Shown piece after piece: positions 1-6,703 of a stretch of 32,197 bases of DNA. A program made the position numbers and the translations under genes. Within the stretch, counting starts at the first letter, position 1; each line of letters opens with the position of its first letter. The stretch is taken from positions 1 to 32,197 of the forward strand of contig JAZNLK010000024.1 of NCBI GenBank assembly GCA_045579055.1. Direction: 5' to 3'. Origin of the DNA: SIG440 sp045579055. Lineage in GTDB: Bacteria; Bacillota; Clostridia; Monoglobales; Monoglobaceae. A model generated the notes under the pieces. The model saw nothing but the letters and a program-made list of their open reading frames with translations. It ran no database searches and had not been told where the DNA came from.

Positions 1-21
1 TTCACCTCAATACATTGTATG

Positions 22-49
22 CACCCTTTCGTCGCTGTATCATACAATA
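22..49 (+). promoter_or_regulatory. Candidate sigma-K-type promoter
   Basis: The element CATACAATA at 41-49 fits the mother-cell sigma-K minus-10 consensus (CATA, three bases, TA). An AC at 23-24 lies 16 bases upstream, where the short sigma-K minus-35 is expected. The same DNA contains an 8-bp inverted repeat (14-21 with 41-48). No convincing sigma-A pair is seen here. The match is to short consensus elements, so this is an inference. Confidence 0.45.
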
Positions 50-79
50 AATTAGGTCTCATTTTAAGGAGGTATTTAT

Positions 80-967
80 ATGAGCGATAATTTTGAACCC
101 TATAACGAAAGTTCAGCAATTCAAGCCGACTGCTGTCTCGAAAACGAAAACCGTAATCAGCGTCGGGAATGTGATTTTGGAAACGGTGTCTGCATAAACA
201 CAAATCAGATTTATGATTCCTGCAAAGACCGTGATTGCATTCGTGACCAAAGAGTATATGTCACAAACTCCGGTCAGGAAATAATCGAAAGATCTATTAA
301 CGTAAAACTTAAAAAGGCAGAAATCATCTGGGTATATACAACCGTTGAGCCGGTTCCCTTCAACCGCGGCTATTACACCGTGGATATGAAATTTTTCATA
401 AAAGTAACACTCGAGGCCTTCCGTGGAGTTTCATGTCCCGTTGAGGTTGACGGACTTGTTACTTATGACAAAAAAGTCATTTTATACGGATCAGAAGGAA
501 ATGTAAAAATTTTTGAATCAGTTCCTGGTCAAAGCTGCGAAAATGTTGCGGATATATGGCAAAAAACAAAGCTTCCCACAGCTGTGGTAGAAGCTGTAGA
601 CCCCATTGCTTTATCCGCAAAACTAGTTTCAGGTAACGACTGTTGCTGTGACTGCAATCAGCATTGTCTTGCCATTCCCGAAAACATCTGCCGTTGCTTT
701 AATGACGAACTTTACGTTGGAGACGAAGGCAAAACCGTTTTGGTATCCCTTGGTCTTTTCAGTATAGTCAGATTGGAACGAAACACTCAGATACTGGTTG
801 ATGCAACCGACTTCTGTATTCCTTGCAAAGAATGTCCAACATCAACCGAAAACAATCCCTGCGAGTTATTCAGCACAATCCGTTTTCCCTTTGATGAATT
901 CTTTCCCCCCAGAAAAGGTGCTGAAACCAAGGACTGTGACTGCGGTTGCGGATGTGGCTGCAATTAA
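80..967 (+). CDS. Cysteine-rich, probably spore-coat-associated protein
   Basis: A 295-residue protein of unassigned function with no signal peptide or membrane segment. The middle (about residues 50-165) is a conserved-looking block with an AEIIWVYTTVEPVPFNRGYY stretch, a type I recall from hypothetical proteins of Clostridia. Cysteines cluster around residue 190 (CCCDC) and at the extreme C-terminus, which ends in alternating cysteines (CDCGCGCGCN). Such tails are common in cross-linked spore coat and exosporium proteins. AAGGAGG at 66-72 fixes the ATG. It lies alone on the plus strand behind a sigma-K-like promoter, which supports mother-cell expression late in sporulation. The coat role is inferred from composition and promoter, not from a recognised family. 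Confidence 0.6.
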   Translation: MSDNFEPYNESSAIQADCCLENENRNQRRECDFGNGVCINTNQIYDSCKDRDCIRDQRVYVTNSGQEIIERSINVKLKKAEIIWVYTTVEPVPFNRGYYTVDMKFFIKVTLEAFRGVSCPVEVDGLVTYDKKVILYGSEGNVKIFESVPGQSCENVADIWQKTKLPTAVVEAVDPIALSAKLVSGNDCCCDCNQHCLAIPENICRCFNDELYVGDEGKTVLVSLGLFSIVRLERNTQILVDATDFCIPCKECPTSTENNPCELFSTIRFPFDEFFPPRKGAETKDCDCGCGCGCN

Positions 968-1033
968 CTTCGTAACACGCTAAACACGCGGGTCAAAAAC
1001 AAAGTCCTCATTTGTTGTAATTAAAGCAAAAAA

Positions 1034-1065
1034 CAGCGACCTGTTCTTTTTTGAACAGGTCGCTG
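1034..1065 (-). terminator. Rho-independent terminator between convergent genes
   Basis: A perfect 13-bp stem (1034-1046 with 1053-1065) closes a six-T loop. Read on the minus strand it is followed by a T-rich run, so it mainly terminates the flavodiiron gene. On the plus strand the following sequence (TAATATTTTCC) is weaker but may also stop the coat-like gene. Confidence 0.85.
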
Positions 1066-1099
1066 TAATATTTTCCTTGCTATACGCCTCAAGTCGCTG

Positions 1100-2251
1100 T
1101 TATATCAATTCTTTTGCAAGTGCGTCAATCTCAGCTTTGTTTATTTCTCTGATTGCGGACATAATCTTTACTGTATTTTCGCAGTATGTTATGTTTTTGC
1201 TCTTTTCTAACATTTTTGCCATAATACTTGCTGCAGTAGGTGCCCACGTACCATTTTCAATGAAACCAATCTTCTTGTTCTGGAAATTACGTTCAGTCAG
1301 ATGATTGATAAATTCACGCATAAATGGAAAGATGTCGTTATTATAAGTTGTTGTAACCAGAACAAGTTTATCGTAACGAAAAGCATCTTCTACTGCTTCC
1401 GCCATATCACATCTTGCCAAATCAGTAACAACCACATTAGGGCAACCCAAATTTTCTAATCTTTCAGCCAACAACATCACCGCTTTTTTGGTATTACCGT
1501 AAACCGATGTATATGCAATCAGAACACCTTCATCCTCCGCCTGATAAGTTGACCACGTATTATAAAGGTCAATGTAATAACTAAGATTATCTTTGAGAAC
1601 AGGCCCATGAAGGGGACAGATAATTTCAATATCCAGTGTAGCAGTCTTTTTCAGAACTGATTGAACCTGTGCACCGTATTTGCCAACAATTCCAAAGTAA
1701 TAACGTCTTGCTTCACACGCCCAGTCTTCATCAACATCCAATGCGCCGAACTTTCCGAAACCGTCTGCCGAAAACAGAACCTTGTCGGTGCTGTCATAAG
1801 AAAGAATAACCTCAGGCCAGTGAACCATAGGTGCCGACATAAACTTCAGACAGTGTTTTCCCAAATCAAGGGTGTCACCTTCACTTACAACCGTTTGAGC
1901 AACTGCAAAATCCGAACCGAAGAACTGTGACATCATCACAAAAGCCTTTGCCGATGAAACAATTTTAGCTTCAGGAAACGCATTAACAAATTTCTGAATA
2001 TTCGCTGAATGATCAGGCTCCATATGATGAACCACAAGATAATCAGGCTTTCTGCCATCCAAAGCCAGCTTCAGATTACGCAACCAATCTTCTCCGAAGC
2101 CTGCATCAACAGTATCCATAACTGCAATTTTTTCATCAAGAATTACATAAGAGTTATATGCCATCCCGTTGGGAACAGAATACTGACCTTCGAACAGGTC
2201 TATTTGGTGGTCGTTGACACCGATGTATTTTATATCATCTGTAACAAACAT
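1100..2251 (-). CDS. fprA: FprA-family A-type flavodiiron protein
   Basis: A 383-residue cytoplasmic flavodiiron protein. The family reduces O2 to water, or NO to N2O, at a diiron site with FMN in a flavodoxin domain. The metallo-beta-lactamase-like half carries the iron ligands: H76-x-E78-x-D80-H81, H144, D163 and H215 (CPLHG). The flavodoxin half begins near residue 245 with a TSVYGNTKK phosphate-binding loop. Length is typical. There is no rubredoxin extension, so an external electron donor is needed. It has its own promoter (2289-2317) and a terminator just downstream, so it is probably monocistronic. Lying next to a ferredoxin-like protein and a Crp/Fnr gene, it fits oxygen or nitric-oxide defence in an anaerobe. 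O2 versus NO preference cannot be read from sequence. Confidence 0.93.
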   Translation of the reverse strand: MFVTDDIKYIGVNDHQIDLFEGQYSVPNGMAYNSYVILDEKIAVMDTVDAGFGEDWLRNLKLALDGRKPDYLVVHHMEPDHSANIQKFVNAFPEAKIVSSAKAFVMMSQFFGSDFAVAQTVVSEGDTLDLGKHCLKFMSAPMVHWPEVILSYDSTDKVLFSADGFGKFGALDVDEDWACEARRYYFGIVGKYGAQVQSVLKKTATLDIEIICPLHGPVLKDNLSYYIDLYNTWSTYQAEDEGVLIAYTSVYGNTKKAVMLLAERLENLGCPNVVVTDLARCDMAEAVEDAFRYDKLVLVTTTYNNDIFPFMREFINHLTERNFQNKKIGFIENGTWAPTAASIMAKMLEKSKNITYCENTVKIMSAIREINKAEIDALAKELI

Positions 2252-2288
2252 ATTGTTTATGCCTCTTTTCTATTTTTTTTACCAAATC

Positions 2289-2317
2289 ATTTTAACATAT
2301 ATTTATTACTTTTTCAA
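2289..2317 (-). promoter_or_regulatory. Sigma-A promoter of fprA
   Basis: Minus-strand TTGAAA (2312-2317), a 17-base spacer, then TAAAAT (2289-2294), upstream of the fprA ATG at 2251. Confidence 0.65.
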
Positions 2318-2324
2318 TAGTAAA

Positions 2325-3020
2325 TTAATCTAAAATTCTTCCATCGGTGGAAATTGTCACAACATTCCATGGAATAAACTTTCCACTTGCCTGAAGTGCA
2401 TTCTTCGCAGCATTCTCAATTCCACCACAGCAAGGAACTTCCATACGCACAATTGTCAGGCTTTTTATATTGTTGTTGGCAATAATTGCTGTAAGTTTTT
2501 CGGTGTAGTCACCTTCATCCAATTTCGGGCAACCGATAATTGTCACATGGTTACGAATGAATTTTTTATGAAAATTGCCGTAGGCATATGCTGTGCAGTC
2601 TGCCGCAACCAGGAGATTTCCATTTTCAAAGTAAGGTGCTTTCACGGGAACAAGCTTTATTTGCACAGGCCATTGATTCAACTGACTTGAAACATTTAAA
2701 TCTGTTGTAGTTTGTGATGAATCCCTATTAAGTACCTTTGACCTTGTTCCGGGACATCCGCAAGGAAGTTCTGTTCCCTGCTTTTGCATTTTTGCCTGAC
2801 GAACCGCATCTTCGTTGTAAGCAGGTGCTTCACGTTCTTCAAAAGAAATTGCATCGGTTGGACAAGCCGGCAAACAGTCGCCCAGACCGTCACAATAATC
2901 TTCACGCGTCAGTTTAGCCTTGCCGTTTAACATTTCTATTGCACCTTCGTGGCATGCCACCGCACAGGCACCACAACCGTTACATTTTTCTTCGTCTATC
3001 TTAATTATTTTTCTTATCAT
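2325..3020 (-). CDS. 4Fe-4S ferredoxin-like protein with C-terminal domain
   Basis: A 231-residue iron-sulfur protein. The first cluster motif is canonical (CNGCGACAVAC, residues 13-23). The second reads C-x5-C-x3-CP (CDGLGDCLPACP), one cysteine short of the usual set, a form I recall as typical of this clostridial family. A CGCPG motif follows near residue 87, and a CCGG motif lies in a C-terminal domain of about 110 residues of unknown function. It probably carries electrons in the cytoplasm; the partner is not identified. The ATG follows AAAGGAA. It lies 25 bases after the dehydrogenase gene and is probably co-transcribed with it from the divergent regulator region. Iron-sulfur binding is clear, the biological role is not. 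Confidence 0.8.
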   Translation of the reverse strand: MIRKIIKIDEEKCNGCGACAVACHEGAIEMLNGKAKLTREDYCDGLGDCLPACPTDAISFEEREAPAYNEDAVRQAKMQKQGTELPCGCPGTRSKVLNRDSSQTTTDLNVSSQLNQWPVQIKLVPVKAPYFENGNLLVAADCTAYAYGNFHKKFIRNHVTIIGCPKLDEGDYTEKLTAIIANNNIKSLTIVRMEVPCCGGIENAAKNALQASGKFIPWNVVTISTDGRILD

Positions 3021-3045
3021 TTTTATTTTTCCTTTCTGTTATAAT

Positions 3046-4083
3046 TCAAAAACACTTACAATCCTTGCAATCCTCAGCACCATTGCTTCGATAACACATT
3101 TCATTGGAACATCTTCCGTTGCCGAAGACTTCTGCAATATTTTGTACAGTTGTTTCGGCTATATTATTCAGAGCTTCCTCGGTCAAAAAAGCCTGATGGG
3201 ACGAAACAATCACATTGGGCATTGAAATCAATCTGGCAAGCACGTCATCCTGAATTATATGTCCTGAAAAGTCTTCAAAGAAAACATCTGCTTCTTCTTC
3301 ATAAACATCGAGGCACGCAGCACCAACTTTTTTTACCTTTATTGCATCCAGCAATGCCTCCGCATCAACCAATGCACCCCTCGATGTATTAACCAAAACC
3401 ACACCATCTTTACAATTGTTCAAAGTATCACGATTAATTATATGATAGGTATCCTCGGTAAGTGGGCAATGGAGAGAAATTATATCACTTTTCGAAAACA
3501 GCTCATCAAGTTCCACATAACGCACCGTATCACCGTTATCAAGCCCCTCTGCCGGGAACTTGTCATAGGCAAACACCTTCATTCCAAATCCGCGACAAAT
3601 ATCAATGAACACTCTTCCGATTCGACCTGTACCTATCACGCCCACGGTTTTGCCATGGAGATCAAAGCCTGTCATTCCGTTAAGACTGAAATTAAAATCC
3701 CTTGTACGAATATACGCTTTATGAATTCTGCGAACAGACGTAAGGAGCATTGCAATTGCGTGTTCCGCCACCGCATAAGGCGAGTATGCAGGAACTCTTA
3801 CAATATGAATCTTTCCAAATGCGTGTTTCAAATCAACGTTATTAAAACCTGCACACCTGAGTGCCACCACCCGGATTCCCAATTCATACAATCGGTCGAT
3901 TACCGCAGCATTTACCGTATCATTTACGAATACGCAGACTGCATCATAACCTTGCGCAAGGTCTACCGTATCCTCATTAAGCTTTGTTTCAAAAAATTTT
4001 AACTTGAAACCGTGTTTATCGCCATACTTCAGAAAAGCAGGTTTATCATAGGGTTTTGTATCAAAAAAAGCTACTTTAAGCAT
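3046..4083 (-). CDS. D-2-hydroxyacid dehydrogenase, D-lactate dehydrogenase type
   Basis: About 345 residues. The Rossmann domain has GTGRIGRV, and the family signature continues with HCPLTEDTYHIIN, VNTSRGALVD, ACLDVYEEE and the catalytic histidine in SSHQAFLTEEAL. The N-terminus (LKVAFFDTKPYD) resembles LdhA-type D-lactate dehydrogenases, which reduce pyruvate to D-lactate with NADH. I prefer the ATG at 4083 over the GTG at 4092: the GTG lies 2 bases from GAAAGG, while the ATG gives the usual family N-terminus. Unusually, the protein ends in a cysteine-rich tail (C-x2-C-x-C, in DCKDCKCF) beyond the normal end of the fold. It is divergent from a Crp/Fnr regulator that probably controls it. 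Substrate is inferred from resemblance only. Confidence 0.85.
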   Translation of the reverse strand: MLKVAFFDTKPYDKPAFLKYGDKHGFKLKFFETKLNEDTVDLAQGYDAVCVFVNDTVNAAVIDRLYELGIRVVALRCAGFNNVDLKHAFGKIHIVRVPAYSPYAVAEHAIAMLLTSVRRIHKAYIRTRDFNFSLNGMTGFDLHGKTVGVIGTGRIGRVFIDICRGFGMKVFAYDKFPAEGLDNGDTVRYVELDELFSKSDIISLHCPLTEDTYHIINRDTLNNCKDGVVLVNTSRGALVDAEALLDAIKVKKVGAACLDVYEEEADVFFEDFSGHIIQDDVLARLISMPNVIVSSHQAFLTEEALNNIAETTVQNIAEVFGNGRCSNEMCYRSNGAEDCKDCKCF

Positions 4084-4121
4084 ATATTTCACAACCTTTC
4101 AGCTGATTTTTTCTTTTGTTC

Positions 4122-4150
4122 TTGATTTCTTATGCTTATTATAGTATAAT
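4122..4150 (+). promoter_or_regulatory. Sigma-A promoter of the Crp/Fnr gene
   Basis: TTGATT (4122-4127), a 17-base spacer and a perfect TATAAT (4145-4150). The start point would fall near 4157. On the opposite strand a TATAAT at 4138-4143 overlaps it and is a plausible minus-10 for the dehydrogenase gene, without a recognisable minus-35. Confidence 0.75.
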
Positions 4151-4164
4151 AACAGAATAAAGTA

Positions 4165-4180
4165 TGTTGAATTTTCAACA
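4165..4180. promoter_or_regulatory. 16-bp palindromic operator between divergent genes
   Basis: A perfect palindrome, TGTTGAATTTTCAACA, with 7-bp arms around TT. Its size and symmetry suit a Crp/Fnr dimer. Relative to the regulator's promoter it lies just downstream of the start point, suited to autorepression. Relative to the opposing minus-10 at 4138-4143 its centre is near -41.5, the class II activator position. Binding is inferred. Confidence 0.6.
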
Positions 4181-4193
4181 AAAGGAGAAAAAA

Positions 4194-4853
4194 ATGAAAA
4201 TAATTCCTGACATTCTTAAACAAAGTCCTCTTTTTGAAGGTATAGAAGAAAAAAATATAACCGCCCTTTTGGGATGTCTTGGTATAAGAACAAAAAGATT
4301 TATTAAAAATGAAACAATTATGGCAGAGGGCGACTCCGCCAAAGAATTTGGTTTGGTTCTTTCCGGGTCGGTTCAGATAGTGCAGATTGACTATCTTGGC
4401 AACCGTACCATTCTGTCGCAAATTCCGCCATCGCACCTTTTCGCCGAGGCCTTTGCCTGCACCGGGATTGTTGCTCTGCCCCTTTATGTTGTTGCAAATG
4501 AAGATTGCGAGATTATGTTCATAAACAGCAATCGTGTTCTGCACAGTTGTTGTAATGCCTGCGAATTTCACACACAAATAATATACAATCTGATGAAAAG
4601 TATTGCAGAAAAAAACATAGTATTTCACCGCAAGCTTCAAATAACTTCAAAACGAAGTACACGTGAAAAGCTTATGGAATACCTTACTCAGCAGTCTCGC
4701 AAATGCGGCTCCTCATCCTTTGAAATCCCATATGACCGCCAATCCCTTGCTGACTATCTTGAAGTTGACCGAAGCGGACTTTCTGCCGAAATCAGCAAGC
4801 TCCGCAAGGAAGGAATAATCGAGAGCAAGAAGAATCATTTTAAGATACTGTAA
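4194..4853 (+). CDS. Crp/Fnr-family transcriptional regulator
   Basis: A 219-residue regulator with an N-terminal cyclic-nucleotide-binding-like beta barrel (about 10-125; SGSVQIVQIDYLGNRTILSQ) and a C-terminal Crp-type winged helix (about 150-219), whose recognition helix lies in DYLEVDRSGLSAEISKL. AAAGGAG at 4181-4187 selects this ATG; an upstream ATG at 4164 would start inside the palindrome and has no such site. The N-terminal cysteine cluster of Fnr is absent, but a CCNAC group lies near residue 115 and could bind a cluster or sense redox state. The effector is unknown. It is divergent from the dehydrogenase-ferredoxin operon, which is its likely target together with itself. Confidence 0.9.
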   Translation: MKIIPDILKQSPLFEGIEEKNITALLGCLGIRTKRFIKNETIMAEGDSAKEFGLVLSGSVQIVQIDYLGNRTILSQIPPSHLFAEAFACTGIVALPLYVVANEDCEIMFINSNRVLHSCCNACEFHTQIIYNLMKSIAEKNIVFHRKLQITSKRSTREKLMEYLTQQSRKCGSSSFEIPYDRQSLADYLEVDRSGLSAEISKLRKEGIIESKKNHFKIL

Positions 4854-4901
4854 TAACGATTCCATCTAATATAAAAATGTTTTGATTTCCTATGATACCA
4901 C

Positions 4902-4929
4902 AAACAGCTCCGCATATGCGGAGCTGTTT
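4902..4929. terminator. Bidirectional terminator
   Basis: A perfect 28-base palindrome (14-bp arms, GC-rich centre flanked by AAA and TTT) lies between the convergent regulator and hndD genes. The T-rich tails are short on both sides, so it works either as a weak two-way terminator or as a 3' end stabiliser. Confidence 0.7.
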
Positions 4930-4942
4930 AAAAATTGCCATA

Positions 4943-6682
4943 TTAGAACTTGGGTCTTGCTGTATAGTGTGTGTGCAAGAGTTCGTGTGCCTTGTGGCTA
5001 CCCGGTTTTTCAAGGAATTCTGAGTAGAGAAGCTTGATATCGGGATTTTCGTGTGACTTACGAACAGGAAGATTCTTATCTTCAGCGTAGAGACCTGCTG
5101 CTCTCTTTGCTTTGAGGTCAATATCCATACGAATCGAAGAGTCAACGATGGGCTGACCGCCACCTGTTACGCAACCACCGGGACATGCCATAACTTCGAT
5201 GAAGTGGTATGTCGCCTTGCCGTCACGGATGTCGTTGAGGAGCTTTCTTGCATTACCAAGACCGCTTACAACAGCAACCTTAACTTCTGTACCTGCAACA
5301 TTAAGAGTTGCTTCCTTGATACCTTCTGTTCCTCTGACTGCTTCGTAGTCAAGCTTATCGAATGACTTGCCTTCCAGAACTTCAACAACTGTTCTGAGAG
5401 CTGCTTCCATAACACCGCCTGTTGCACCGAAGATTACGCCGGCACCACTTGCTTCTTCAAAGGGATTGTCAAACTTCTCATCGGGAAGCTTGTTGAAGAG
5501 GATACCTGATTCCTTAATCATCTTTGCCAGCTCTCTTGTTGAGATAACTGCATCAACATCACGGAGCTTGTTTACTTCCATTTCAGGTCTGCCTGATTCA
5601 AATTTCTTAGCAACACAAGGCATAACTGAAACAACGAACATCTTTGCAGGGTCAATACCCATCTTTTCAGCATAGTAAGTCTTGAGGATTGCACCAAACA
5701 TCTGGTGAGGTGACTTACATGATGAAAGATTGTCCAAAAAGTCGGGGAAGTTGTGTTCACAGAACTTAATCCAACCGGGGCTGCAAGATGTAATCATAGG
5801 AAGCTTGCCGCCATTCTGGAGTCTGTCAATGAACTCTGTTCCTTCTTCCATAATTGTAAGGTCAGCACCTGTATCGGTGTCAAATACGCCATCAAAGCCC
5901 ATTCTTCTGAGAGCTGCAGCCATTTTGCCTGTAACAGGTGTACCGATTTCGTAACCGAATTCTTCACCAAGACCAACACGTACTGCAGGAGCAGTCTGAA
6001 CAACAACGTATTTTTCGGGATCGTTGATTGCTGCCCAAACGTCGTCTGTGTTGTCTTTTTCACGAAGAGCACCTGTGGGACAAGCTACGATACACTGACC
6101 GCAGTTTACGCAGGGAACTTCGCCAAGAGACTTGTTGAAGGGCGATGCGATTGTTGTTTTGAAACCTCTTTCTGTTGCATCAATAACAGAAACAGTCTGG
6201 ATTGTCTTACAAGCGCTAACACAACGACGGCAGAGAACACACTTGTTGTTGTCTCTAACGATTGAAGGTGAAACTTCATCAATGTCGTATTCGTTTCTTT
6301 CGCCCATGTATGTGATGTCTGTAACACCAAGCTCATCTGCAAGCTTCTGGAGCTCACAGTTCTGGTTTCTTGCACAGGTCAAGCACTTGCGATCGTGGTT
6401 TGAAAGAAGAAGTTCAAGGTTGATGCGACGAGCATCTCTAACCTTCTGTGTGTTTGTGAGAACTTCCATACCTTCAGATACGGGATATACGCAAGCAGCC
6501 TGAAGATTTCTTGCACCTACCACTTCAACAATACACATTCTGCATGAACCTGTCTTGCTGACATCTTTAAGGTAACAAAGTGTGGGAATTTCAATTCCTA
6601 CGCTGCGGGCAGCCTCCAAAATAGTGTAATTCGAAGGAACACTAACAGCCTGTCCGTTAATTTTTATATTAACCATTTCCAT
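4943..6682 (-). CDS. hndD: [FeFe] hydrogenase catalytic subunit (HndD/HydA type)
   Basis: About 579 residues, the H2-activating subunit of a multisubunit NAD(P)-linked [FeFe] hydrogenase. Domains in order: plant-type 2Fe-2S (CYLKDVSKTGSCRMC), His-ligated 4Fe-4S (HDRKCLTCARNQNC), two 4Fe-4S motifs (CVLCRRCVSAC, CVNCGQCIVAC), then the H-cluster domain with L1 TSCSPGW, L2 MPCVAKKFE and L3 MACPGGCVTGGGQP. L1 has serine where the textbook TSCCPxW has its second cysteine (residue 301); I recall this variant in other HndD-type subunits. The small-subunit-like C-terminus (SHENPDIK) is fused. ATG 6682 is preferred over GTG 6691, which crowds the GGGAG site. Last gene of the hnd operon. Family enzymes couple H2 to NAD(P)H and often ferredoxin by electron confurcation; the physiological direction is inferred. 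Confidence 0.95.
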   Translation of the reverse strand: MEMVNIKINGQAVSVPSNYTILEAARSVGIEIPTLCYLKDVSKTGSCRMCIVEVVGARNLQAACVYPVSEGMEVLTNTQKVRDARRINLELLLSNHDRKCLTCARNQNCELQKLADELGVTDITYMGERNEYDIDEVSPSIVRDNNKCVLCRRCVSACKTIQTVSVIDATERGFKTTIASPFNKSLGEVPCVNCGQCIVACPTGALREKDNTDDVWAAINDPEKYVVVQTAPAVRVGLGEEFGYEIGTPVTGKMAAALRRMGFDGVFDTDTGADLTIMEEGTEFIDRLQNGGKLPMITSCSPGWIKFCEHNFPDFLDNLSSCKSPHQMFGAILKTYYAEKMGIDPAKMFVVSVMPCVAKKFESGRPEMEVNKLRDVDAVISTRELAKMIKESGILFNKLPDEKFDNPFEEASGAGVIFGATGGVMEAALRTVVEVLEGKSFDKLDYEAVRGTEGIKEATLNVAGTEVKVAVVSGLGNARKLLNDIRDGKATYHFIEVMACPGGCVTGGGQPIVDSSIRMDIDLKAKRAAGLYAEDKNLPVRKSHENPDIKLLYSEFLEKPGSHKAHELLHTHYTARPKF

Positions 6683-6703
6683 GTTATTCACTCTCCCTCT
6701 CTA

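Noticed and set aside
4089..4640. A minus-strand open frame of 183 codons
   Set aside because: It is antisense to the Crp/Fnr gene and covers its promoter and operator. The translation has no recognisable features.
4194..4853. Reading the Crp/Fnr protein as an oxygen-sensing Fnr
   Set aside because: The N-terminal cysteine cluster typical of Fnr is missing. The CCNAC group is not enough to assign a sensor type.
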